NCBI RefSeq assembly: GCF_024158915.1
Contig: NZ_JAMZGF010000015.1
Location: 1 to 64,000, forward strand
Length of the DNA: 64,000 bases
Direction: 5' to 3'
Source of the DNA: Chryseobacterium sp. S0630
Lineage (GTDB): Bacteria; Bacteroidota; Bacteroidia; Flavobacteriales; Weeksellaceae
Part shown: piece after piece, positions 25,865-34,045 of the stretch
How the letters are laid out: every line of letters starts with the position of its first letter
Numbering within the stretch: position 1 is the first letter of the stretch
Made by a program: the position numbers and the translations under genes
Notes under the pieces: generated by a model
What the model was told of the DNA's origin: nothing
Database searches by the model: none
What the model saw: only the letters and a program-made list of their open reading frames with translations

Positions 25865-26175
25865 GTTTTGAAGGAGTAAGAGCATTTCGACTTCGCACAA
25901 TATGAGATTTCTGCAAATGACGATATTATTTTTCTCGCAGATTGTGGAGATTTCGCAGATTTTTCACTATCATCTGCTTAATTTGCTCAATCTGCGAAAG
26001 AATTTTAAACTTTAGATTCCTTGCTCTGCCCGGAATGACAAAACAGACTTTTGAAATTTTATCGGAGATAAAATCTTTGCGCCTTAAAAGCATTCCCTCT
26101 AATAATACTTGCGCCTTTACGTTTTCCAATCTTTACTTTTCGATTGAGATTGCTTCACCTTCGGTTCGCAATGAC
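25865..26175. repeat. Dispersed composite intergenic repeat, copy a
   Basis: Modules in order are: tandem CGCAGATT-type words (25938-26000), GATTCCTTGCTCTG...GGAATGAC (26012-26039), the palindrome ATTTTATC-GGA-GATAAAAT (26056-26074) with CTTTGCGCCTTAAAA, and GAGATTGCTTCACC...GCAATGAC (26146-26175). Copies with the same words occur at 52227-52484, 54838-55175 and 63582-63722. The frames open across it are not genes. Confidence 0.75.
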
Positions 26176-26639
26176 TACACGTCGGTAGAATTCTGTTTAT
26201 TCTGATGAAGTTTCTTCCCTATCAGATATCCCAATGAAGGCAGAATAAATGATAATACAACCGGAACTATCAAAGCCAGGCCTGAGCCGTCAAGAATAAC
26301 CGTTAAAGGAAAAAGATATCCATTATAAGCAAGAAGAGCCAGTGAAAAAAGAAAACTATCACTGTTGCTGGTAGAAAGGATATTGAAATGACTTCCAAAC
26401 TGGTCAAACAAACCGGAACAAGCAAATAACAGTACATTCACAAAAAACACCCACAGCACAGTTCTGTAAATCATTCCTTTTTTGGCATTCAGGTATCCTG
26501 CAAAGATCAGAAAGAGGGATAAAATTCCGGAAACCATATAATCAATGCCGGACGTCTCAACCTCACTTCCGGTTCTTCCAAAGAAATACATGGCATAGAG
26601 TACAATATTCAGAAGATAGATTAGCGTTACATAATTCAT
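26175..26639 (-). CDS. Hypothetical membrane protein
   Basis: 154 residues with about five transmembrane helices (YVTLIYLLNIVLYAMYFFG, GILSLFLIFAGYL, TVLWVFFVNVLLFACSGLF, FLFSLALLAYNGYLFPLTV, GLALIVPVVLSFILPSLGYLIG). No family recognised. The stop codon abuts the end of the dispersed repeat, so the last residues (NKQNSTDV) may have been altered when the repeat arrived. It lies 25 bases downstream of a small secreted protein gene on the same strand. Confidence 0.68.
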   Translation of the reverse strand: MNYVTLIYLLNIVLYAMYFFGRTGSEVETSGIDYMVSGILSLFLIFAGYLNAKKGMIYRTVLWVFFVNVLLFACSGLFDQFGSHFNILSTSNSDSFLFSLALLAYNGYLFPLTVILDGSGLALIVPVVLSFILPSLGYLIGKKLHQNKQNSTDV

Positions 26640-26664
26640 ACATCAAAAAATTTACTATTTATAA

Positions 26665-27123
26665 TCAATATTGTTTCTCAAGGATATCATAGTGAACGGT
26701 GTTTACTATTTTTTCAGCAAGAGCATCACCATTCACTTTTGTCTTTTTAGGGATATAACTTGAAAATGTTATCGTTTTATCATTATTCAAAGTCACTTCT
26801 ACTTCTTCCAGAATGTTTTGGTCATCCACATAAAACTGGATTCTGTTTTCTATAATCCTCCAAAAAGAAAGTCTTGGTTCGGAAGGACTGCAATCTCCTG
26901 TTTTTCCTTCTACATAGTTGTAAATGGCAAAACCATCTTCCCTGATCGCATAATTTCTCATCAAACGGCAGTTATCAAATTCTTTTACCACTTTCTTTTT
27001 CCCTTCATAAAACCCGGCTTCCTTCAGTTTCCAGAATCCTGTAACATTTTCTTTGGTTAAACTCTGCGCTTTAACAAATGAGGAAACTGCAACACAAAAT
27101 CCCACAACCATTATCCTGTTCAT
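26665..27123 (-). CDS. Secreted lipocalin-like hypothetical protein
   Basis: 152 residues. A signal peptide (GFCVAVSSFVKAQ) is followed by VTGFWKLKEAGFYEGKKK, the GxW start typical of lipocalin-like domains, then alternating beta strands (RLSFWRIIENRIQFYVDD, EVEVTLNNDKTITFSSYIP). The fold assignment is tentative and the ligand unknown. Its 5' side abuts the homopolymer block at 27.2 kb. Confidence 0.65.
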   Translation of the reverse strand: MNRIMVVGFCVAVSSFVKAQSLTKENVTGFWKLKEAGFYEGKKKVVKEFDNCRLMRNYAIREDGFAIYNYVEGKTGDCSPSEPRLSFWRIIENRIQFYVDDQNILEEVEVTLNNDKTITFSSYIPKKTKVNGDALAEKIVNTVHYDILEKQY

Positions 27124-27173
27124 ATATAAAATTGTACTTTTAAATTGATTATCAATGAATATTATTAGAATAA

Positions 27174-27276
27174 AATGTTTCGGGGGGGGGGGGGGGGGGG
27201 CCCCCCCCCCAAAAAAAAATAAAAAAAAAAAAAAAAAAATGGGGGGGGGGGCGCCCCCCCCCCCCCCCGAAACATT
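27174..27276. other. Homopolymer block, probable assembly artefact
   Basis: The order is AATGTTTC, then 19 G, 10 C, 9 A, T, 19 A, T, 11 G, CG, 15 C, then GAAACATT. The outer 8 bases are perfect inverted complements. Nothing else in the window looks like this, and it is implausible in an AT-rich genome. Long G runs are typical of dark-cycle sequencing error, so the true sequence here is probably missing. Confidence 0.75.
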
Positions 27277-27310
27277 AAACTTTAAACATTAAACTTTGAA
27301 CTTTGAATTT
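27269..27310. repeat. Heptad-periodic intergenic repeat
   Basis: Six consecutive 7-mers: GAAACAT, TAAACTT, TAAACAT, TAAACTT, TGAACTT, TGAATTT. It lies between the stop of the DUF3857 gene and the homopolymer block. Confidence 0.65.
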
Positions 27311-27316
27311 AATGCT

Positions 27317-29338
27317 CTATTTAAATTTCTTTTTAAAGCTGAACTTAAGCATATTCATCAGTCCTGGTTCAATGATGTCTATTCCCAGTCCGAAATTACT
27401 GTCGGCAACAGTATGATGATCTGTTCTGAATTGTTCAAACTCACTTTGCGGAATTTCAAGATTGATCAGAGGATTATATTCAATATTCACACTTGCCCCG
27501 TTCTTGTTCACTTTTTTACGGCTTTTATAATCAAAATACGGATTCGCTATTGTACTTTCCTGAACCGTATATTTTTCTTCAGTATCAATTTTCTGATCTG
27601 TATGCAGGTTAATTTCATATTTCTCACTGTCGAAATTATGCCAGAACGGTAAATCTTTATGGATGAAATCTCTTGCACTTGCCTTGACCACATTTCGGTC
27701 AAAATACATCAGAAAACGGTTTTTCTGTGGATCTACAAAATAAGGATTATCAATGGCAGCGGTATACTGAATCTTTACTTCATTCAGTTTCTTATCATCA
27801 CTTACTACGTCAATAGCAGCATCTTTGAATACATTTCGGACATCTGTACCATTACGGTCACCTGAATAATTGAGTGCATAGAAAAGGAAACTGTTCCAGC
27901 TGTCTATGATTTCTCTTTTATTGGTACTTTTAAAATACCTTCTCATAGCATTAGCTCTGTTTCCTTTGTAAGTGGTTGACAAAGTAAGTTTTCCGGTATT
28001 GCCCTGAGCAGTTAAATCAACTCTTTCATTAATGCAGAAATAAGGGAATTTATACGATTTTCTCACCTGAAGTTCCTGATCTCTTTTCACTTCCAGATAA
28101 TGCATAAAATAGATGAATCCTCTGTTTTCAATCAATCCGAATTCATCACGGATAGTAGCATCAATGAAATATTCTCCGCCTTTATAATTTACTTTTACCA
28201 CCACGTGATTAAAGTTTAATAATGAAGGAAGGTAGTATTTAATATAATAATCTGTATTAAAATTCACCAGCACTACAGATGCATCCACTCCAATATAATC
28301 AAGGATTACTTTTAACAAAACGGATTTTGCCTTACAATCTCCCTGTTTATTTTCATAAGTTACTGACGGTTCCTGTGGTTTATGTCCATTCATTTCATCT
28401 GCATTGAAGATGTAATAGATATGGTTCTGAACATATTCTATGGCAAACTGCAGTTTTTCGTCCTGATCAGGAATGGCATCCAGTTTTTCAATCAGGTTCG
28501 GAGCAAAATCCTGTAAAGAAGATTTATTGAAAATCTCCTCATAGATCGGTACAATATAGTTAGAAAGGTCTTTCCAGTTACTTTCGGTAGCAAAATCTAT
28601 ATAAGGGAAAATTTCACGTCCTGAATCTACAGGATTGATGTAATTTTCTTCTTCAATGACGAACCGTTCTCCTTTTTTCAGATGATTGATTTCCGGTTCA
28701 AGAACATTGCTCTGTTCATCTCTGAAAAATGTTTTTTTGTAAGCAATAGTTTGTTCACGCTCATTGATAAACGTGAATTTAAAGCTACCATAAGCCCAAT
28801 AATTATCAGGACTTACCCAGACATATTTTGAGAATTCCTTTCTCAGAAAATCGCGGTCTGTAAATTCTTTGATTCTTGAATCTTCTAAAATCAACACATC
28901 ATACAGTCTGAGATCTTTAATAGTAATATTGATTTTTTTATTACTGCTCAAGACTCCACCACTGCTTTGGTTCTCACTGTCAAGAACCTTAATTTTCGTA
29001 TCCGGAATTTTATCAATCAGTACTCCGTCTCTCAACACACTGATTCTGTGAATCTGGTAAACTTCATTCTCCTCTACAATCACATCAGAAGCAGAAGCCC
29101 TTTCCAGGTTTCCCGGTTCGTTCAGAGTATAGGCCATGCAAACATACTCACTGTTTTCAGTGTTGCTTGTGTAGTATTTTTTATCCAAAAAGTAGCAGTA
29201 ATCACGACCTTCATCAATTTGTCTTTTGGCAAATTCGGAGTCTTTGATTCGGCTTTTTATTTCCTCATCCCCGATATTTCCTGCCCACATTTCAGGTTTT
29301 TGAATCCTGTAATTTTCAACTTGCATTTGATTTTCCAT
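27317..29338 (-). CDS. DUF3857 / transglutaminase-like protein
   Basis: 673 residues. The N-terminal ~300 residues match DUF3857 (VYQIHRISVLRDGVLIDK, LRLYDVLILE). A transglutaminase-like core follows with the catalytic triad motifs: QGDCKAKS (Cys), FNHVVV (His) and YFIDAT (Asp). The C-terminal part is a beta-rich DUF3858-like region. Such proteins usually carry a signal peptide; this one starts MENQMQVENYRIQKPE and shows none. Possible roles are peptide cross-linking or cysteine-protease-like cleavage; none is established. Confidence 0.85.
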   Translation of the reverse strand: MENQMQVENYRIQKPEMWAGNIGDEEIKSRIKDSEFAKRQIDEGRDYCYFLDKKYYTSNTENSEYVCMAYTLNEPGNLERASASDVIVEENEVYQIHRISVLRDGVLIDKIPDTKIKVLDSENQSSGGVLSSNKKINITIKDLRLYDVLILEDSRIKEFTDRDFLRKEFSKYVWVSPDNYWAYGSFKFTFINEREQTIAYKKTFFRDEQSNVLEPEINHLKKGERFVIEEENYINPVDSGREIFPYIDFATESNWKDLSNYIVPIYEEIFNKSSLQDFAPNLIEKLDAIPDQDEKLQFAIEYVQNHIYYIFNADEMNGHKPQEPSVTYENKQGDCKAKSVLLKVILDYIGVDASVVLVNFNTDYYIKYYLPSLLNFNHVVVKVNYKGGEYFIDATIRDEFGLIENRGFIYFMHYLEVKRDQELQVRKSYKFPYFCINERVDLTAQGNTGKLTLSTTYKGNRANAMRRYFKSTNKREIIDSWNSFLFYALNYSGDRNGTDVRNVFKDAAIDVVSDDKKLNEVKIQYTAAIDNPYFVDPQKNRFLMYFDRNVVKASARDFIHKDLPFWHNFDSEKYEINLHTDQKIDTEEKYTVQESTIANPYFDYKSRKKVNKNGASVNIEYNPLINLEIPQSEFEQFRTDHHTVADSNFGLGIDIIEPGLMNMLKFSFKKKFK

Positions 29339-29485
29339 ATTTATTATAAGAATTATGTTTTGTGGTTAGTGTTTAAGAAATTCAAATTAAATGATTAAAA
29401 AAGTAAAAAGCAATAGCAGAAGTACTACAATTCAGGAAAGCGAACTTCGGCATGGTAATTGCGAGGTAAGGGGAAAATCAAGTTT

Positions 29486-30100
29486 ATGAAAAGTATAGCA
29501 ACAATTCTAAAAGGGGCAGCTCCCGCATTAGCATTATTCGCAATGACGCAATGTACAACCACAGCCAATGCATCCGCAGGAGATGAAAAAACTTTCATCG
29601 TAGGACCACAAACAGCAGATTGTACAGGAGTAGCACCTATGAAATGTCTGCAGGTAAAAGAAAATGGTTCCGGAAACTGGACGAATTTCTACAGCAATAT
29701 CGAAGGATTTACTTATGAACCGGGGTATGAATATGTTTTAAAGGTAAAAACGGAAAAAATTGCCAATCCGCCAGCTGATGCATCTTCCATAAAATACACC
29801 TTGGTAAAGCAGGTTTCTAAGACAAAAAAGAAAGAACTGGCAGCCAATGAAAAAACAATTATCGTAGGACCACAAACCGTAGAGTGTTCTGCTGGAGCTG
29901 GCCGTATGCAATGCATGCAGGTAAAAGAAAGTGCTTCTGCAGACTGGACAAATTTCTACAGCCACATTGAAGGCTTTACTTATGAGCCGGGTTACGAATA
30001 TGTTTTAAAAGTAAAAACAGAAAAAATTGAAAATCCTCCGGCAGATGCTTCTTCAATCAAATATACATTGGTAGAACAGGTTTCTAAAACGAAGAAATAA
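29486..30100 (+). CDS. Tandem DUF4377 lipoprotein
   Basis: 204 residues from the ATG at 29486, which begins the signal sequence (ATILKGAAPALALFAMTQC) with a lipobox-like end at Cys. The mature protein is two copies of DUF4377 of ~85 residues each. Both have a FIVGPQT/IIVGPQT start, MKCLQVKE/MQCMQVKE, a shared core FTYEPGYEYVLKVKTEKI, and NPPADASSIKYTLV. The second copy begins near residue 111 after a KKKELAANE linker. The family is found in Bacteroidota lipoproteins beside META/HslJ domains; its function is unknown. A terminator follows directly. Confidence 0.88.
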   Translation: MKSIATILKGAAPALALFAMTQCTTTANASAGDEKTFIVGPQTADCTGVAPMKCLQVKENGSGNWTNFYSNIEGFTYEPGYEYVLKVKTEKIANPPADASSIKYTLVKQVSKTKKKELAANEKTIIVGPQTVECSAGAGRMQCMQVKESASADWTNFYSHIEGFTYEPGYEYVLKVKTEKIENPPADASSIKYTLVEQVSKTKK

Positions 30101-30110
30101 TTAATAAAAA

Positions 30111-30140
30111 AAGTTCCTGAAAATTTCAGGAACTTTTTTT
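30111..30140 (+). terminator. Rho-independent terminator
   Basis: AAGTTCCTGA / TCAGGAACTT stem followed by seven T, 10 bases after the DUF4377 stop. Confidence 0.88.
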
Positions 30141-30143
30141 ATG

Positions 30144-30171
30144 TTGGAAGCTGGAAGAATGAAGTCAGAAG
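30144..30171. repeat. Short heptad-periodic repeat
   Basis: TTGGAAG, CTGGAAG, AATGAAG, TCAGAAG: four consecutive 7-mers ending AAG. Confidence 0.5.
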
Positions 30172-30227
30172 TTACTTTTGGTCAATCCGGAAAAGTTAAC
30201 CATTATATCTTCATTTTCCTTTCTATC

Positions 30228-31166
30228 TTAAAATCCGGTTTCTTTTTGTGGAGGATCGGGATATTTTCCTTTAGTAGCTTCTCCTACCGTGTTTGCTGTT
30301 GTCATAGCAACAACAAGATCGTTCAGCATTCCGCTTGCTGCGGTAGGTGAATTCGGAAGAAGGACAAGATTACTTCTGTTACTTGCTCCCACCGAATGTA
30401 AAGTATCATAATGCTGTGTCACCACGATAAGTGCAGAGGCTTCATGAGAGTTGATATCCACATTATTCAGCATTCTTACAGACTCTTCAAGTCCTTTTGC
30501 AATTTCTCTTCTTTGATCGGCAATCCCCTGACCTTGTAACTTTTTAGATTCAGCTTCTGCTTTTGCAACGGCTACAATACGGATTCTTTGTGCTTCAGAC
30601 TCATATTCTGCAGCTGTTTTTTCTCTTTCTGCAGCATTGATTCTGTTCATCGCATGTTTCACCTGTTCATCCGGATCAATATCCGTTACCAAAGCTTTGA
30701 TAATATCATATCCATAACTGTTCATCGCTTCCTGAAGTTCACCTTTCACAGCAATTGCCACATCGTCTTTTCTTACAAAAACATCATCCAGTTTCAGCTT
30801 TGGAACTTCTGCTCTTACGACATCAAAAACAAATGAAGTAATTTGATTCTCAGGATTTTCCAAACGATAATAAGCATCTCCCACCTGACTTCTGATAACC
30901 TGATACTGAACAGAGATTTTCATTTTGATGAAAACGTTGTCCAATGTTTTTGTGTCAATCATTACATCCAGTTGCTGAATTCTCAAATTCAGTCTTTTTG
31001 CAATCTGATCTATGATTGGCAATTTAAGATGAAGACCGGAATGTTTTACAGCCCTGAATTTCCCGAAACGTTCAATAATCGCCGCTGTTTCCTGCTTAAC
31101 CACAAAAAACGAAGCGAATAAAATGATAAGCCCGAAGAAAATAACGGGCGCTAAATATATACCCAT
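30228..31166 (-). CDS. SPFH/band 7 membrane protein (stomatin-like)
   Basis: 312 residues. One N-terminal membrane helix (YLAPVIFFGLIILFASFFVV) is followed by a band 7 domain: ETAAIIERFGKF, HLKLPIIDQIAKRLNLRIQQLD, FVFDVVRAEVPKLKLDDVF. A long alpha-helical region follows (AEREKTAAEYESEAQRIR, AKAEAESKKLQGQGIADQR). The family forms ring-like oligomers on membranes, marks lipid microdomains and often partners with NfeD or a protease; no such partner gene is adjacent here. Monocistronic. Confidence 0.92.
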   Translation of the reverse strand: MGIYLAPVIFFGLIILFASFFVVKQETAAIIERFGKFRAVKHSGLHLKLPIIDQIAKRLNLRIQQLDVMIDTKTLDNVFIKMKISVQYQVIRSQVGDAYYRLENPENQITSFVFDVVRAEVPKLKLDDVFVRKDDVAIAVKGELQEAMNSYGYDIIKALVTDIDPDEQVKHAMNRINAAEREKTAAEYESEAQRIRIVAVAKAEAESKKLQGQGIADQRREIAKGLEESVRMLNNVDINSHEASALIVVTQHYDTLHSVGASNRSNLVLLPNSPTAASGMLNDLVVAMTTANTVGEATKGKYPDPPQKETGF

Positions 31167-31338
31167 AGTTTTAATTTTTATTAATATGTCGTTACAAATC
31201 CTGTTTTGTTAAAAACAATTTGTGGGTGTCTGTTTAAATATAGGAAAAATAAATGTAAGATTTAGAATATAATTCACAGGGAGTCAAGCATAAGCCAGTA
31301 TATTTTTTTAAAGATTAAAATTATTCTGAAAAAGACTT

Positions 31339-31346
31339 ATTTTTGA
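31339..31346 (+). promoter_or_regulatory. -7 element of the Crp/Fnr gene
   Basis: TATTTTTG, an exact match to TAnnTTTG, 16 bases before the ATG at 31363. Confidence 0.45.
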
Positions 31347-31362
31347 ATATTCATTACACATC

Positions 31363-31935
31363 ATGGTTAATTCTAAAGAAATATTAAAGGATCACATTTC
31401 AAAATTTACTTCTCTCACGGAAGAGCAGCTGGATTATGTTTTTGGGCATTTTAATCTGATTAGTTTAAAGAAAGGGCAAAATCTCATCTCGGAAGGTGAT
31501 TTTGTGAATCATGAATATTTTGTTCTGGAAGGCTGTTTGAAAGCCTTTTATCTTAATGACAGCATGAAAATGTTTATCCTCCAGTTTGCGATGCCTACGT
31601 GGTGGGTGACCGATTTTGATGCGCTTTACAGTAAAACAAGAGCCACCATCAATGTAGACTGCATCACCAATGCCACAATCCTTTCTATTTCCAACGAAGA
31701 CAGGGAAAAAATTTGTAATGAAATTCATGAGGTTGAACATTTCTTCCGATGGAGAACCAATAAAGGATACGTAGCTACACAAAAACGTTTGCTTTCTTTC
31801 ATGAATAATGACGCCAAATTCCGGTATGAAGAACTTCTATCCATGTACCCTCAGTTGTACAACCTGGTTCCAAAGCATCTGATTGCTTCTTATCTGGGAG
31901 TAACCAGAGAAACATTGAGCAGACTGCATCAATAA
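31363..31935 (+). CDS. Crp/Fnr-family transcriptional regulator
   Basis: 190 residues. The N-terminal cyclic-nucleotide-binding-like beta roll has GQNLISEGDFVNHEYFVLEGC and QFAMPTWWVTDFDAL. The C-terminal helix-turn-helix ends at its recognition helix (LIASYLGVTRETLSRLHQ), giving a short C-terminus as in many Bacteroidota members. No Cys cluster of Fnr is present, so the sensor ligand is unknown. A palindrome of CRP type lies 38 bases after its stop, in front of the following operon, which makes that operon the likely target. Confidence 0.9.
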   Translation: MVNSKEILKDHISKFTSLTEEQLDYVFGHFNLISLKKGQNLISEGDFVNHEYFVLEGCLKAFYLNDSMKMFILQFAMPTWWVTDFDALYSKTRATINVDCITNATILSISNEDREKICNEIHEVEHFFRWRTNKGYVATQKRLLSFMNNDAKFRYEELLSMYPQLYNLVPKHLIASYLGVTRETLSRLHQ

Positions 31936-31973
31936 TCAACCTCTTTAAAAACGATTGAGCTCCTCCTCTATTT

Positions 31974-32019
31974 TGTGAGGTACATCACGTAACTTTTTCT
32001 TTCGATCGGCTGAACTTTG
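31974..32019 (+). promoter_or_regulatory. CRP-like palindrome and -7 element of the YceI operon
   Basis: TGTGA-GGTACA-TCACG (31974-31989) fits the CRP/FNR half-site pattern TGTGA-N6-TCACA with one mismatch. GAACTTTG (32012-32019) is one base off TAnnTTTG. If its last G is at -4, the palindrome centre falls at -41.5, the standard class II activator position. Confidence 0.6.
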
Positions 32020-32043
32020 TGTCAATATTTAAACCCAATAAAA

Positions 32044-32577
32044 ATGGACACAAAAAATTTTAAAGTCAATAAAGAAAATAGTACTATAGAATGGATCGGG
32101 AGAAAAGTAACCGGCGCTCACAACGGAACAATTGATGTAAAAGAAGGCAACTTTACATTCGGAGAAGGAAAACCGGTTTCCGGAAAGTTTATCATTGATA
32201 CCCGAGCCATCAAAATCCTTGACATTGAGGATGCTGAAACCAACACACAGTTTGCCAATCATCTGGCTTCTGATGATTTCTTTAATTCTGAACAGTTTCC
32301 TGAAGCTTATTTCGAAATTACACATGCAGAACCGGGTGCTGAAAATCTTTATTATGTAAAAGGAGACCTTACCATAAAAGGAATTACACATCCTATCGAT
32401 ACCAGCCTGGAGATTACAAAAACAGATAATACAGCTGTTCTTAAAAGCAAGATTGTAATTGACAGGACAAAGTTCAATATCAAATTCAGATCGTCTAATT
32501 TCTTTACCAATCTTGGTGACACATTGATCTACAACAATTTTGACCTCAACATCCATCTTGTTGCGGAAGCTTATTAA
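32044..32577 (+). CDS. YceI-family protein
   Basis: 177 residues from the ATG at 32044 (MDTKNFKVNKENSTIEWIG). The lipocalin-like YceI fold is shown by IEWIGRKVTGAHNGTIDVKEGNF (split here by the conserved G-x-H-x-G), FANHLASDDFFNSEQFPEAYF and the closing GDTLIYNNFDLNIHLVA. YceI proteins bind isoprenoid or amphiphilic ligands. No signal peptide is visible, so this one is probably cytoplasmic, unlike the E. coli protein. First gene of the operon. Confidence 0.9.
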   Translation: MDTKNFKVNKENSTIEWIGRKVTGAHNGTIDVKEGNFTFGEGKPVSGKFIIDTRAIKILDIEDAETNTQFANHLASDDFFNSEQFPEAYFEITHAEPGAENLYYVKGDLTIKGITHPIDTSLEITKTDNTAVLKSKIVIDRTKFNIKFRSSNFFTNLGDTLIYNNFDLNIHLVAEAY

Positions 32578-32604
32578 TTCAAATAATTTTAAAAATTTAC
32601 CATC

Positions 32605-32832
32605 ATGCCATTCATCAAAGTAGAGGTGCTTCGCGAAGATCTTACCCGCGAAACGAAACAACAATTAATCAGAAAAATAAGTGAAGCTGTAACTTCAGTT
32701 TTGAATAAAGATCCTCATTTAACGCATATTGTCATCAATGAAATTGAAGATGATAACTGGGGATATGCCGGAGAACAGGTTTCAGTGTTAAAAGAACAGG
32801 GATTTTCAACAGAAAAAAAAATAAATCAATAA
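32605..32832 (+). CDS. 4-oxalocrotonate tautomerase family protein
   Basis: 75 residues starting Met-Pro (MPFIKVEVLRED), so removal of Met exposes the catalytic Pro of the 4-OT family. The rest fits the beta-alpha-beta tautomerase fold (TKQQLIRKISEAVTSVLNK, THIVINEIEDDNWGYAGEQ). Family members tautomerise or dehalogenate small keto acids as oligomers. Its stop overlaps the SDR start by one base. Confidence 0.88.
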   Translation: MPFIKVEVLREDLTRETKQQLIRKISEAVTSVLNKDPHLTHIVINEIEDDNWGYAGEQVSVLKEQGFSTEKKINQ

Positions 32833-33566
32833 TGAAAAAACAAATCATAATTATAACAGGAGCTTCTTCAGGAATAGGATTGGAAACCGCCCGTTATTTC
32901 TTAGACAGAGGCGATAATGTCATCATTAATTCACAAACTGCCACCAAATTAGAAGAAGTGTACCATGAATTGGGAGCCGGAGAAAATCTGGCGATGGTTG
33001 CCGGAAATGTTTCAGATAAAGCAACCGGAGAAACGCTGGTTCAAACAGCTTTAGAAAGATTCGGATCTGTTGATGTTCTTATCAATAATGCAGGAATCTA
33101 TGAAAACAAACCATTTCTGGACGTTACAGAAGACTATCTGGACCGTTTTTTAACCACCAATTTAAAAGGAACATTCTTTACTACACAGGCTGTTATTCCT
33201 CAGATGATCAAACAAAAAGACGGTGTGGTAATCAATGTAGGAACGCCATTGGTGTATCACGCAATTGCAGAATCTCCTTCTACTGCACCGATTTCCAGCA
33301 AAGGAGCAATTCATGCACTAACTTTACAACTGGCTGCAGAGTTTGGAAAAGATAATATCAGAGTCAATACCGTTGCGCCGGGATTGATCAGAACTCCGAT
33401 GCATGGTGCAGATCTTGACAACAATTCAGGAATTCATCTGATCAATCGTATCGGAGAGCCGGAAGAAGTTGCTCAGATGATTCATGCGATTGCCAAAAAC
33501 AAATTAATTTCCGGAGCCATCATCAATGTAGACGGAGGAATGGGTGCAGGGCATCATTTATCATGA
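32832..33566 (+). CDS. SDR-family protein lacking the catalytic tyrosine
   Basis: 244 residues. The Rossmann nucleotide site (TGASSGIG), the NNAG motif (LINNAGIYENKPF) and the end IINVDGGMGAGHH are typical of classical short-chain dehydrogenases. At the active site, where YxxxK is expected, the sequence is STAPISSKGA: the Lys is kept but Pro stands in place of Tyr. The reaction must therefore differ or be lost. Starts within the tautomerase stop and overlaps the next gene by 4 bases (ATGA). Confidence 0.87.
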   Translation: MKKQIIIITGASSGIGLETARYFLDRGDNVIINSQTATKLEEVYHELGAGENLAMVAGNVSDKATGETLVQTALERFGSVDVLINNAGIYENKPFLDVTEDYLDRFLTTNLKGTFFTTQAVIPQMIKQKDGVVINVGTPLVYHAIAESPSTAPISSKGAIHALTLQLAAEFGKDNIRVNTVAPGLIRTPMHGADLDNNSGIHLINRIGEPEEVAQMIHAIAKNKLISGAIINVDGGMGAGHHLS

Positions 33567-34015
33567 AACTATCATTAATTATAGCATGGCTGCTCAGCTT
33601 TCCGTTGAGCGGCCTTGCACAAAATCTAAAGGATATGAAAACCAATCAGACCTCAGAGACTGAAATAAGAAATGTCATAGAGAATTATTATTTCAAAGGA
33701 ATTTATGAAGGAAATACGGAACTTCTTACCAAAGCTTTTTATAAAGGCGCTTTGCTTTTCGGAGACGTTAACGGAGTTCCGTATTTCAAAACAGCAGAAC
33801 AGTATATTGAAGGTGTTGGAAACCGTGTAAGCCCAGAGAAATCAGGAAAGGGTTTTAAAAGTGAAATTATTTCCATTGACATCATTAATTCAATTGCTGT
33901 CGCAAAATTAAACGTCAGAATGTATGATTTTAATTATTATAATTTCATAACTTTCAATCATATAGATGGAAAATGGCTGATTATCAACAAGACATTGACC
34001 CATGTACAACCTTAA
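33563..34015 (+). CDS. Exported NTF2-like (lumazine-binding-type) protein
   Basis: 150 residues. An N-terminal signal (LIIAWLLSFPLSGLAQ) is followed by an NTF2-like fold: EIRNVIENYYFKGIYEGNTELL, FYKGALLFGDVNGVPYFKT, VAKLNVRMYDFNYYNFITF, DGKWLIINKTLTH. It matches the putative lumazine-binding group. It overlaps the SDR stop by 4 bases. Function unknown. Confidence 0.83.
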   Translation: MKLSLIIAWLLSFPLSGLAQNLKDMKTNQTSETEIRNVIENYYFKGIYEGNTELLTKAFYKGALLFGDVNGVPYFKTAEQYIEGVGNRVSPEKSGKGFKSEIISIDIINSIAVAKLNVRMYDFNYYNFITFNHIDGKWLIINKTLTHVQP

Positions 34016-34045
34016 TTCAGATTTTTAATAAAAACCAATACCATC

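Noticed and set aside
25926..26205. Two overlapping open frames on opposite strands
   Set aside because: They lie inside the dispersed repeat and share peptide pieces (RRKDFISDKI) with frames in the other copies; the openness comes from the repeat sequence.
27181..27268. G-quadruplex or recombination hot spot
   Set aside because: The composition and mirror arrangement fit a sequencing/assembly artefact better; reported as such.
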